Of a DNA stretch of 40,610 nucleotides, positions 18,441-29,044 are shown in pieces (position 1 is the stretch's first letter; the number at the start of each line of letters is the position of its first letter). The position numbers were made by a program, and so were the translations under genes. Source of the stretch: Chara braunii (Eukaryota > Streptophyta > Charophyceae > Charales > Characeae); the NCBI GenBank assembly GCA_003427395.1, contig BFEA01000100.1, forward strand, positions 3,235,078 through 3,275,687, given 5' to 3'. The notes under the pieces are model-generated. The model did no database searches. It was given only the letters and a program-made list of their open reading frames with translations, and was not told the origin of the DNA.

Positions 18441-19110
18441 CCCTTGTAGCTCCTTTGAGGTAAGTATCAGGTCTATACGGGATTTGGATGCCCTTTCCGT
18501 ACTGTTTTTGTGGAAACAGGTGAAACAGTGGTCGGTGGGGAATTGTCTCCGAATGGTATCAAAGAGGTTAAGAGATTCGCGATTAGTCTCTCATCATTCT
18601 CAATATAAATTTGGCAAGGTTTAGGGATCTCCTATGTATCCATCCAGCGGTCTGGGGCTGCATTGAAGTCGCCTACTAAAATTGTAGGGATACCTACCGG
18701 TAATTTGGAATTGAGGGACTCAAAGAAGTTTTGTCGTGCCATCGGTTCGTGGGAGTAAATACATTTAAAATGTTTACCACTTCCAATTCCAACATCTCTA
18801 GTGGATAGACCCACCTACCTTCTTCTTGATCTGCATCCTAGTTAAGCATTTGTACCTTTGAGCCCGGTGGGAGCCATATGGCAACTCCTCCGCTTCCTGG
18901 TGGTGGGCCATGAGCTCAAAAGGCTTGGTGTGTCCAGATTTCTTTGTGTGCGTAGTTGTGTTTTGTGTTGTTCATAAGATGGGTTTCCTGCAGGCATACA
19001 ACATCTGGTCAGTCCCCCCCCTCTACCTCTTTGAGGACGTCCAATATTGCTCGTCTTTTGGGGTGTTTTGCAGAGGCGAGTCCGTTCACATTAAGTGAGT
19101 GTAGGTCAGG
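18441..19110 (-). pseudogene. LINE ORF2 endonuclease domain (EEP family)
   Basis: Minus-strand translation gives the endonuclease/exonuclease/phosphatase-fold motifs in order: LNVNGL near 19095, QETH-like sequence, GGVAIWLPPG near 18890, ILVGDFNAAPD near 18670, SRIDLIL near 18480, then the SDLDHA motif continuing into the linker. These correspond to the nicking endonuclease of L1-type LINEs. Several in-frame stops and shifts interrupt it. Confidence 0.85.
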
Positions 19111-20760
19111 GTCAGTTTGTCGTTTGCATAGTTTCCAAGTTTTTTCCTTGTCGTACACGGCATCAACCACATTCATTTCTTATTGTTAACTTCCTTAACT
19201 TTCTGTTGCGGTTTTTTTTTAGTCCTTTCATAGAGGCAGTCATTTCTCTGTGTCTAATGGATTGTCTTTCTGCAGTATACCATTCCTGAGTTGTTTCACT
19301 AGGAAGTCTCCAATCTCCTTTGTAGACCATAGGTCACCTGACTTTATTCTTAGGAATTGCAGATCCTTGAGTGCCTCCTCATCTAGGCAGCGCAGTTTGT
19401 CTGTTTTTAGGTGGTCATAACACAGAAATATATCTTTGGTTCCTAATCTCTCTTGCCCATGGGAGAGCACCAGAGCGGAGGAGGCAACTTCCGCGAGTTG
19501 ATTCTGGATCAGTTGATGGATGTCCGTCTTCCCGAGCACGGGGCTTCCGTCCCTGGATGTCAGCGAGAGGAAGACAGTGGAGCAACCCTGGAGAGAAACT
19601 TCTCCGTGCGCTGCCCCAGGGGGCACTGACAGTCCCACTTCCCACAGTGTCACCCCTTCTATCTGCCTTACTGACAGAAAGATTATGCCTTTGTTTGTGG
19701 GTGTCCCACCCGAGGGCGCTATCTCAAATAAGTGTCGGATTTTTTGTCTCCTGTTGGTGAGATCGCCTTCTGGGGGCTTTGGGGGGGGGGAGGGTTTGAG
19801 CTGGGATGGATGCGTCTTTGGTATAACCGGTTCCCAGGATGCGAGTGCCAGGCATAAGCCCTCTGTAGCGATTGTCCCCTTTGGCCTTTACTATCTTCTA
19901 CCTGAGGCTCTCTCTCTGGTAGGTCGTGGCCTTGGGGCCTTCCTTGTTCGTTTTGCATCTTTCCATTTTCTTGTTCCCACATCTCCCCTTTTCTAGCCAT
20001 CCCACTTTCAGTCCCATGTGTTCACTGTTGGGTCCGTGTAATTTCTTCTTCCTTATTTTGTGTTGTGCCCTCTTCCCTCATGTGCCCCTCTTCCATCGTC
20101 CCCGATTCGTTCTCCTTCTTTTCCGTTGTTCCTTGGTCCTCTCAACTTTCATAATCTTGTTGTTCTTCCTTTGATTGCATTTCCCTGCCCACTACCGATA
20201 ATTCTTTATCAGTTGTACTCACCCCTCGAGTGCGTCTGTCAGTGTGAACCTTTTGTTCCACTGCGGCAGGTTTGTGCTTCTCTTTCCTCATTTCTTGCTC
20301 ATGTTGTGTGTCCTAATCAGGGGCTGGGGGTTGAAATCGAGTGAGCACTATACCGAGGAAATTATGACAGATATCTGGCCATTTCGCCCCTACAGGCAGG
20401 CCTTGGGTCATGACCTTTTTGAGGTTGGCATTGCTTTCCAGCAAGGAGATCAGCTCGCTGTATACGTTGTCCCAAAATCCGTTGTTTCCTTTCCCGTATT
20501 TCAGGAGTATATTCTCCATTAGCCAATCTGCCACCTCCTGCAGTCCTACTCCTTGTGTTCTGTATTCTCCCTCTCCTTGTGTTATGTTTCCGCCCTCTAT
20601 GTCTGTTGTTGTTGTTTGAGGTGGCTGACATGCGTCATGTTCTCGAGCTTCAGTCACTTCTACCTCTGGCGGTGGGGGGGGGGAGGACCCTAGAATGGAC
20701 TCTATATCCATTGGTGTAGAACCAAAGGGCTCTTCAAACAGGTCAGGAACCTGCTATGTG
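19111..20760 (-). pseudogene. LINE region between ORF1 knuckle and endonuclease
   Basis: Minus-strand frames at 20313-20711 (starting MDIESILGSSPPPPP, acidic and Gln-rich, then a helical segment), 19719-20000 and 19240-19653 are open but broken from each other. They probably represent the C-terminal part of ORF1 and its junction with ORF2. No named domain is recognised. Confidence 0.45.
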
Positions 20761-21118
20761 TGATCCCCACACTCTCCCTGGGTTTCCTTTGCTAGCTCAA
20801 GTTGGGGGAGCTCGATTTCTCTTGTTGCCCTACTTCCTTCCTTTTCTCATTTATCTGTTTTCCTATTGGCAGGTACTCCATTGCTGCCGGTCTGAAACTC
20901 TGTTGCTTTTGTTTCCCTTGGGTTTGTTTGGTCTGCTGCTTGGATTGTTTGTCCTTCCCTTGGGGAAGGGGGAGAGATTTGGGATCCGGTGTTTTGGTTT
21001 CCGGGGACCTGGGGGGTTGCAGGGTCTTTTCAGTCCTTTAAGACACCTTCCTTAGGGGTGGGGTTCCAACGTTGGGTGGTCTTGTAGCTCTACAGGGGTC
21101 CCCACGCCCTTCCCAGGT

Positions 21119-21941
21119 CTAACCTTTGTCCCGGTCTTCGGATTCCAGGTCCTCCAGGTATACCCACCCCTCATAGCCCCGGTCCGCTGTGTACCATTTA
21201 TTGGGTCTACGCAGGTCTTGTTGGAGTCGGCCTGCCTTTAGGCGTCTCTTGTTGGGGTGTTGGGGGCAGGCTAACTCGGTGCTGAGATGTCCATATGCTC
21301 TGCACTTAAAGCACCAAGGTCTGAACTTATGTGTTGTACGAATTTGGTAGACCTTTCCTCCCATTCTGTAGGGAATTATGTCGTCTATGGAAAAAGGGAT
21401 CCTTGGGGAGGTTGAGTGCTAACATCATGTAGTCATCTCGTTTCGCCACGTAGGACGAGAGCGGATCAATGAAATCTACCATATTGTATTGTTGTCCAAA
21501 GTCGTGGACAAATGCAACATGTACTTCCACTGGGATGTGTCTCATTGCCACCTAGAAAAAGTCCTTCATGAGTTGTTTCCTCTTCTCCTCAGGGGACAAC
21601 TTTTTTGGTTGCCATGGATAAATGCGCACCTCCAATCTTTCCCATTTGATTTTCTGCCAGCCATCTATTCTCTGTTTGTCTTGGGTGAAGAGACTAAGTA
21701 CCATAAAGACTGTGGATGAGAGGGGATGAACGAGGAAGAATTTATGGACTGCCTCAGGGCTGCCCTTCATTTCCTCCAGGCATCTGCATATCCAACGAAC
21801 CTTATCATTGACTGATTTTTGTGCAATGTCTCCATGGAATAGTAAGGTGCTTGTGTGTTTGATATAGGCTCTGTCCCTGGCCTCTAGTTTGTGTGCCGGA
21901 TACGTCTTCATCATTGTCTTTCTCCCGCCCTGATCTACCAT
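21119..21941 (-). pseudogene. LINE ORF1 nucleic-acid-binding protein
   Basis: The minus-strand frame from 21941 encodes a basic globular region. It is interrupted by a single in-frame TAG at 21554-21552, continues in the same frame to about 21327, and then shifts frame for a C-terminal part (21364-21119). That part carries CFKCRAYGHLSTELAC, a zinc knuckle of form C-x2-C-x4-H-x6-C. The order matches ORF1 of plant L1-like elements: an RRM-like or DUF4283-like region followed by a knuckle. Confidence 0.75.
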
Positions 21942-23766
21942 TTGGTTTTTTGAGGGGAGGAGGAAGAAGGTTAGAAAATACCCCCTTGCTAAGAAAAAAA
22001 AAAAAACGCCCTTGCTGATGTAAGATTTCGGAGGGGCACCTTCAGAGTCAACTACATACCCCGCTGTGTTGTAAGTGCATCCCGTTTAATGGTGATGGTC
22101 TTTTCCTAGATTGTGGTCCTAACTCTTTGTGCCCATGAGGGTTTTGATTCCTTTTCCGCTCCCCCTTGTTTCTTTGATTCCTTTTTCGTTCTCCCTTGTT
22201 TCTCGGTGGTGAACTTTTTTTGCTCTTTTTTTTCCTGTGTATTTTTCCTCTTCTGTCAGCATATCTTCTTCATCTCACTCCCTTCTTCTTCTTTCATTTC
22301 CACTTCTTCCCCACTCTCCTCTCCCTTCGCTTGCATCTCCAGGTCGTGGGATGCTCCTTGCGATGTCATGTCACTTTTTTCCTGGCTTTCCTCCCTCTCG
22401 ACCGGTCTCTGCCCTTCAGGTTGGGTTACGGTTTTCCCCAGGGTTGGCCAGTGCTGACTTGAACCGGGGGAGAGAGGGGTGTAACATGTTGGAGCAGGAC
22501 TTGGGCACGATTGAGGTCTCCTCTCCGGCCTTCCATAGGGGCAAACCGCCAATTGTCTGTTCAAATTATGCCTCATGGCCCCCTGATAGAAGATGAGGGA
22601 TCCTGGTCCTTGGATCCTTCTGTGCCCTAGTTCCATTTTGCAGTTAATCAGATATCAGTGTCAATGTTACTCCTATTGTTAGCAATTGATTTGCTTCTGT
22701 TGTTTGTATCGTTGGTTTTGTTCCTTAATTCCTGATTGTTTTTTGTAATTATGGTAATTGCTCTTTTGCTGGCTCGGGGGTTACCCTGGAGGAGGGGTTG
22801 GGGGGAAGGGGAGGGGAGTGAGGAGTGACGCAAGGAGATACCTGTCTGTTGTCTTCGCCTCCCTTTCCACCCTAGCAATCTTGTTGACTGTTCTTGTTGG
22901 GGCCGAGGCTTGACGATGATCCTTCTGGATTTTCTCTTCCTTTATCTTGCCTCTTCCGTCTGATCTTTGCGAATTTACACTCCCTTTATCTTGCCTCTTC
23001 CGTTTCTTCTGACTGTCTTACCTAATTTCCTCCAGCACCTCTCGCTTTCAGGTTTGTCCCGTCCTGATTGTCCTTGTTTAATTGTCTCACCTCCCTTCTT
23101 GTTCCTTTGTTCCACTTGATTTCTTCTGCCAAGTGTCGAGATCTTCCTTACTCTCTTCTTTTGGCTCGCTTGTCTCGTCCCGTCTGATTATCGTCACTCC
23201 TTGTCTTCTTTTATTGACATTCGTTGACCTATGCGTTGAGGGTTCCCCCTGCCTCGTGTGTTTTCTATCTTTGTCGCCTTCTTTATCCCTTGTGTACAGC
23301 AGCTATGGAGCAGGAGTTTCTCACATAACCCTTGAGGGGTGTACCTCGTTCGCTCCTGGCTTCCTTCACTCTGTCTGTCTTCTCGTTGACCTGTCCCTTT
23401 TTCATACCTCCCACGCCCTCACACACTTTGGTCTCGCCAAAGGCTCACTCCACTTCGACTCCACTGATATCAGTCGATGTTGCCCCGTGGCGGGAGCAAG
23501 GTGGCTATGAAGTCCAACGTGGAACCCCGTGCCCTGGGTCGGACCACTTTTCGCGCCAACCCGTGGTGTGGCGTGGTCTAGCGCATATGCCTCACCAGGC
23601 GTGCGCAAAGCGCCTCCATGTGACATAAACTTCAACCTCCCACTCTCATCTTTAATTTCTAGGTTTTTGAATAGTTGTTGTCTCCGGACGTCAGGCAACT
23701 TACCAGGGGGAGGATGCTTGGTAGGTCCCGTGTGCCCCAGAAAAAAATGCAATGTCCTCACCTGGA
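21942..23766 (-). other. LINE 5' region
   Basis: About 1.8 kb upstream of the ORF1 core. A minus-strand frame at 22256-22636 is Glu-rich at its end (many EE pairs) and could be the N-terminus of ORF1. Upstream of it are T/C-rich (plus strand) segments with no domain. A poly(A) run at 21993-22006 interrupts near CCCTTGCT repeats. The boundary with LTR sequence is at about 23767. Confidence 0.5.
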
Positions 23767-24500
23767 TTACATCCTACACAGCTACAATTTGCCTACTAAG
23801 TAGCCCACAAAGCAGCCCACGAAGTACTTGAAGATGTCGCCCAAAGCAGACCATCGCCAATACTAGGTATGTGCCCTCACATCATCATCATCATCATCCT
23901 TCTTCTCTCTCCCTCTTCTTACTCCCACGTCTTCCCTCTATACACCCGAAGACCACCCCTGTGCCTCACTGTAGACCAAGCCCCAGCCAGCTATGAAGAC
24001 TGGGCTATGGCACTGCCCTCAGCAGCGCCCTGCTTCTTGCACGACCACACACACTTGCACCTTGCCCTTAGCGCCAGCAGCAGCCCACGAGCGTCCGCTC
24101 CAGCAGCGCTGCCACTAGCATGCAAGTGCATGAATGAGAGCCCAGGCAGCGAGCTCTTTCCTATATGGAAAAAGCCTGCCTCCCCCGACTGCCTGGCTGG
24201 CGTGGGCCTCTTCCCAGAAGCTTCCGGTAGGCCCTAGGAAGTTGTGCATCTGTTGCAGTTGTTGGGCCTCCTTCGGTTGGGCCTCCATACTGTCTGTGTA
24301 TGAGGCTGCAATTCTTGCCCAGGGCCTGCATTTTCGGAAAGGTCAAGAAGGCCGTGGAATGAATTTGCTGCCCAGCCTGTGTTTTCCCTCAACCAATTGG
24401 CACGTCAAAACTGTCTGGACCCCAAATACGAAACTGACAGTAGAGGGTCTCTCGAGTTTTGTTAGGCCCGCCTCCACTTAGGGCGGGCACATCTGTAGCA
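23767..24500 (-). repeat. Ty3/gypsy 3' LTR, inner part
   Basis: Aligns with 30525-31167 of the 5' LTR from CTACACAGCTACAAT through the (ATC)n stretch to GGGCGGGCACATCTGTAGCA. Relative to the 5' LTR it retains about 26 bases near 23980 and about 70 bases near 24380 that the 5' copy lacks. On the plus strand it carries an open frame (23869-24237) matched in the other LTR. Confidence 0.9.
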
Positions 24501-24511
24501 AGGCCCCCTTA
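24501..24511 (-). other. Polypurine tract of the chromovirus
   Basis: On the minus strand, TAAGGGGGCCT immediately precedes the 3' LTR start TGCTACAG. The position and purine content fit the plus-strand primer of LTR elements. Confidence 0.6.
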
Positions 24512-24561
24512 GTCCTGATGATTCCCTCCTCCTTTACTTCGATAGTCCTCTGAAAAGTCTT

Positions 24562-24760
24562 CTAATCTGCAGGCATCATTCCCTTGAGTTCTCTTTCATA
24601 GCCCGCAATCACTTGAGGTGTTGTTCGCATGAGTTCTTCTTTTGTGAACCACCGATCTTCGTTGGGATCAAGATGGTGTCTGAATCTGACACGATATTGC
24701 ATCCTCGGCTTGGGAGGGCGGCCTCTGCCCGGCGGTTTAAGCACTGGCATCATTCAACGT
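24562..24760 (-). pseudogene. Integrase C-terminal chromodomain
   Basis: A 63-codon minus-strand segment contains YRVRFRHHLDPNEDRWFTKE and EELMRT, which match the aromatic and acidic pattern of chromoviral chromodomains (Y-V-W-x-G ... D-x-W-x-x-E). In chromoviruses this domain guides integration, often to marked chromatin. It ends in a stop about 50 bases before the polypurine tract, as expected for the end of pol. A frame break separates it from integrase. Confidence 0.8.
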
Positions 24761-24813
24761 TCCACGATTCCGTCGATGTCCACTTCACCATCCATGGTTG
24801 GGGGCAGCATTGA

Positions 24814-25960
24814 TCATCTGGAGGGCAATTGTGCCGTCTCTACGAAACGTGCCATCTTTGAGGCGTGAAAAACTGGGTGTGTACGTAAGTGAGGTGGGAT
24901 ATGAATCACATAAGAAGGTTTGTCTATTTGATTCCCATCTATGTGTATGACCTCCCACGGGCCGAAGTATTGTGGCATTAGCTTTCTAGAGATTCCCACT
25001 TCCTGTCCCAGTCCAGATGATTTGACCTGAAACAGAGATGGTTGTTTGCGCTTGTTCTCATATGTCACCATGGCATCTTGAACTTTCTTAATGTGCTCTC
25101 TATAGCCCGTTGTAGCATCTGCTCATACTTGACAGCGAACTCTATGCTGCCAGGTGGTGCAGATGACGGAGTTCCTAGTAGTAGGAAATCTAAGGCGGTC
25201 TGAGGTTTCCAACCAAGATGCATTTGGTTGAGAGTCATTCCTGTAGTGTTGTGCACAATGTTATTGTACAAACTAGCGACGAGAGGCAACTTCTCGTCCC
25301 AGTCATCCTGACTTGGCTTGATGTCATGCTGTAATAGGTGCTGCACTACTCTGTTCATTTGTTCCGCCTGCGGCCTGCCCGTTTGATTCAGGGTGATTCC
25401 CTGACGTCATCTCTAGTCTGGTTCCCATCTGTTGGGCCGTGTTTTGCCACAATTCGCTTATGAAACGACCATCTCGGTCGCTAACAATAAACTTGGGCAA
25501 GCCAAAGTCTTGTACCCAGTTATCCATAAATAATCTTAGACTAGTGACGTCGTCAGTTTTGGCAATCTCTAGCATAGCGATTAGTCTTGCATAATTGGAA
25601 AAACGGTCTACTATAACGAAGATGTGTCGTTTTTCACTCTTGCTGGTCACCAGGGTATCCATAAAATCCATGGACACACTTTGCCCGGGTCCTTCAGGAA
25701 TCGGCAAAGGCTTGATGAGCCCGAGCAGAGTCTGAGTCCTAGGTTTGTCCCATTGGCAAATCTGGCAAGTTTCAACGTACTTCTTTGCATCTTGCATCAT
25801 AGAAGGGCACCATAATCTTTGCACTAAGTTAGTTGGTGTTTTCCTATAACCAAAATGATCGGTTCCATTATGACATTTTACTAGAAACAAACTACGCAAA
25901 GACTCTCCATCTTGGGGACAACCTTTTATTCCCTGCCTTCTCAAGAAACAGCAAGCCATC
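24814..25960 (-). pseudogene. Chromoviral integrase
   Basis: The order on the minus strand is: an HHCC zinc finger (HNGTDHFGY ... CQICQW), the catalytic core with SMDFMDTL and IVSDRDGRF supplying the two Asp, then SGNHPESNGQ. A frame change follows, and the frame resumes with AEQMNRVVQH near 25370-25350, which supplies the catalytic Glu context. A 7-base insertion (GCCGCAG in the sense strand, near 25370) appears to cause the shift. The C-terminal part (24814-25071) has KLMPQYFGPWEVI, a GPY/F-type module, and HPVFHASKM. Broken, so presumably inactive. Confidence 0.85.
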
Positions 25961-26680
25961 TACCATAGTAAATTCATCAGAAGTTAATTTATCTTTCTCT
26001 TGAAATTTACGAATGATCTCAGACATAACTGGATATTGATGATAGGCCTCCACCAAAGATCGAGTTAGACCGTCTAATACGCCAAATTCAGTCACTAGTG
26101 CTCCGAGAAAATCTGCCCGATGTGATAGTGCATCTACCACCTTGTTGTACTCTCCCTTGATTGGATCAGGTTGATAGTCAAACATGTCTATCACTTGAAC
26201 ACATCGTTTGAGTGCGTCCGAGAGTACAGCCTGTGTCTTGATCCAGCGCAACGTCTCATGGTCAGACCTCAAGTAATACAATTTGCCTAGGAGATAGTGT
26301 CTCCAGTGGACCAGCGCTCTGTAGAGGGCATGTAGCTCACGCTCATATGTGGACTTCGCTAATTTTCGAGATGGCATCTTCTTACTCATATACTCGATGG
26401 GCCTCAACTTCTTCCCCTCCTTTTGCGCAAGGAACGCACCTATGTCATACGGCCTGACGTCTATGGTCACGACAAAGGGCTGCTCGGGATCTGTTAGTTT
26501 GAGAACTTCATAGTGTGTTAGAGCATACTTCAATTTCTTGAAGCTTGCTTCACACTCTTCAGTCCACTCCCAAGCGGTGTCAAGGCGAGTTAGGTCGGTT
26601 AGTAGGGAAGCTATAGTACAATAGTTCTTAACAAACGGACGGTAATAGCCCGTCATCCCAAAAAATGACCGAACCTCAGT
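25892..26680 (-). pseudogene. Chromoviral RNase H and RT thumb region
   Basis: A 254-codon open stretch begins GYYRPFVKNY, the RT thumb signature, followed by KYALTHYEVL. RNase H follows: VTIDVRPYDIGAFLAQ (Asp of motif 1), STYERELHALYRALVHWRHYL (Glu), YLRSDHETLRW (Asp) and NKVVDALSHR. The domain order is that of Ty3/gypsy pol. It is open, but linked to neighbours by frame breaks. Confidence 0.9.
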
Positions 26681-26794
26681 AATTGTCTAAGGTCTGGGCC
26701 AGTCTCGTATGCTGGCCACTTTGGCATCGTCCGACCTCAACCCATCCGCGGAGATTTCATGACCCAAGTACAAAATCTTGGTACAATCGAACTC

Positions 26795-27315
26795 TCATTT
26801 CTCCAAGTTTACCTTGTACTGACGCTGTCTTAGGAGACCTAGCACTATTTTCAAGTGCTCAACATGCTCCTCTACAGTCTTACTAAAGATAAGTATATCG
26901 TCGAGGTACACAACGATAAACTTGTCTAAGTAATCATGAAAAATCATATTCATTGGGTGTTGGAATGTTCCAGAGGCATTGCATAGGCCAAAGGGCATCA
27001 CCACAAACTCTAACAGACCGTACATGGTCTGAAAGGCGGTTTTGTGCTGGTCCTCACGTCTAATAGCAATTTGATGGTATCCGGACTTCAGATTTATCTT
27101 TGTGAAGTACCAGCATCCCTACACTCTATCCAATAGGTCGCCGATGCGGGGTAGGGCCTTGCGTTCTTTACGGTGATGGCATTGATACCCCTATAGTCAA
27201 TGCACATCCTTAAGGTACCTCCCTTCTTAGGAACAAATAATACTGGCGCACCGTAAGGGTAGGTACTAGGCCGAATCCATGTGTGGCCAAGTTGCCACAG
27301 TTCAGGCAAGTACCC
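26795..27315 (-). pseudogene. Chromoviral reverse transcriptase
   Basis: Starts with [19 protein letters not shown] and MCIDYRGIN. After a frame change come [16 protein letters not shown] and FVVMPFGLCNASGTFQ, and YLDDILIFS is the catalytic motif C. In motif A the position usually occupied by catalytic Asp (KIDLKSGYHQ in the family) is Asn, codon AAT at 27094-27092, probably a G-to-A change. No upstream protease motif (DTGA/DSGA) is found, and the RT begins almost directly after gag sequence. This would abolish polymerisation. Confidence 0.9.
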
Positions 27316-29044
27316 CTAGCAACTCGGTACCCCCACACCTCGTAATTTAAACCAAGTTTTACCCATGTGGGCTTTCCTTGGTCGCTCTGACCCTTGGACC
27401 GACCTACCTTCTGCTTCTCGGTCCCCCTAGCTTTCTCTTTGATAGGAGCCACGACTCCCCCATCCGAAGGTTCACTGGCCCTATGCTGCTCTGTCTCTTC
27501 CCCATAGTCTCGGAAGTCGTCAATCTCAGGTGCCTGACCATGATGGTCGACGAACATGAGTTGACTTTTCTTCTTTCAGTCTTGGGGGAGTCTCTTCTTC
27601 CTACCATCTCCCTGACTCTGATGAGCGGACCCAAGCTTAGCCTCTATGTCTAATGCTTTCTTGTTGAATGAGGCGAAGTTATGCTGGTCAATGTACGCCT
27701 CGTCAACCAGCTTATTTTTGATATTTGTGGGCTGACATCCCAAATAATCTGTGAGGAGTACCTGTGGGTCATAGCGCACACCAGGTACTACGACCAGTCG
27801 CTCTACGATGTCTGTGACTTCGCGTATAGTCTGGTACCGCCTGGAACAAAGACTGTTTATCGCATTAGTGGCCTTCTAAGCCCCTTGAGGGTCATGCCGC
27901 CTATCGTACACAGTCCGTACGAAGTCTTCCAATGTCTGGGCCTGGGCCCAGACATCGAAATTTTGACCATAGCCCTGCTGTTGCACTAACCTATTTAACC
28001 AATGTGTTGTCGATCCCTCTAAAAAGGAGGCAGCGACTATAACTTCCTATTCTGGCCTTGTGAGTTTGTGCCTCACATAAGTGGGCAGAGTCCTCACCCA
28101 GGTGTCCAAGTCCTCTTCCTTCTTATTGTCGCCAGAGAAGGGCTTAGGACTCAGCAAGGGAATCTTGGGCATCCACTGCATAGGCTGCCCAGGAGGCTGT
28201 TGCGGTGGCTGCATAGCCACTGAGACAGGTTGCTGCATGCTAACCTGCGACTGTCCTAACAATGGCACTGTAGCTGCCACCGACCTCGATGGTACAAAAG
28301 GAGAGATAAGAACCGGACCACTAACTACTGGTTGACTACTCGAAAGAGGAATGCCAAACATAGGAGAGGAGGGCCCTACCGGCGACGACGTTATTGAGGG
28401 ACCCGCAACCGAAGGGGGCGCTACGACATAATGAGGCTGCCTCATCATTGGACGAGGAGCTTGCAGTGCAGTCAGAATTCGTTTTTAGCCGTCTACTGGT
28501 TCGGCCAGCACTTTCTGCTGGACAACCTGTGTTTCCGCCACACAAAGAAGTGAGTGACGCAACGCTTGCAGTACAGGGTCACGTGTCGACTCGTCTAGTG
28601 CTTCTAGGTTTCTTAACTCCTGTCTCCTAGCTCCTAATCTAGCTTTTCTCGTGATAGCTCTTTGCCTTCTTTTTGCTGCATATCTTAATTGTTGTTGTAG
28701 TTGAGCATGCAGTTCTTCCACTTGGAGGATTTCATAATCCTCAGGTGTGAGTGGAATCTACTAGCTGACTTGCAAGCCAACAAATTGACTAATAAAACTC
28801 TGAGAGATACCTGACTGACACCTGACGAAGAGGCATGGGACAAGGTTTGTGACATCGTAGCCTCGACCCGGACTCTAGTGTCCGCTTGTCTTGCTGTTGC
28901 AAGCGTCCGTTCAGCGTTGGCTGCCGCTGTCCTAGTCCTCTCTAATGTCGTTTTTTCCCTGGCTTCCCTTCGCAGCCTCCTTTCCTCTCCTTGTCCTAAT
29001 TCCAAGAAGGTAATCAGTCGACTAAGTGCAATTCTACAAGTCAC
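27316..29044 (-). pseudogene. Chromoviral gag
   Basis: The N-terminal part (29044-28485) is Arg/Glu/Gln-rich with coiled-coil character. A Pro/Gln/Val-rich linker (28448-28160) leads to PKPFSGDNKKEEDLDTWV. Across a stop near 28047 the capsid-like region continues with HWLNRLVQQQGYGQNF, WAQAQTLEDFV and VYDRRHDP near 27990-27890. The end (27557-27320) is basic, with GKPTWVKLGLNYEVWGYR and CLNCGN, apparently the first half of a zinc knuckle. At least three frame breaks. Gag would form the virus-like particle. Confidence 0.8.

Larger units (their letters stand above)
13634..23766 (-). mobile_element. L1-like LINE retrotransposon inserted in the gypsy LTR
   Basis: A minus-strand non-LTR retrotransposon runs from a 5' end near 23766 to a poly(A) tail seen as 22 T residues at 13634-13655. 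In element order it holds a 5' leader, ORF1 with a CCHC-type knuckle, and ORF2 with an apurinic-like endonuclease, reverse transcriptase and zf-RVT-type region. An interrupting MITE lies at 15569-16090. Without the MITE it is about 9.6 kb, long for an L1-like element, so other insertions or a long leader may be included. It is riddled with stops and frameshifts and is presumably dead. Clear target-site duplications were not found at its ends. Confidence 0.85.

Noticed and set aside
19371-24813. Plus-strand frames across the LINE and chromovirus
   Set aside because: They run antisense to clear retrotransposon coding sequence and carry no motifs of their own, apart from the LTR antisense frame noted as a finding.
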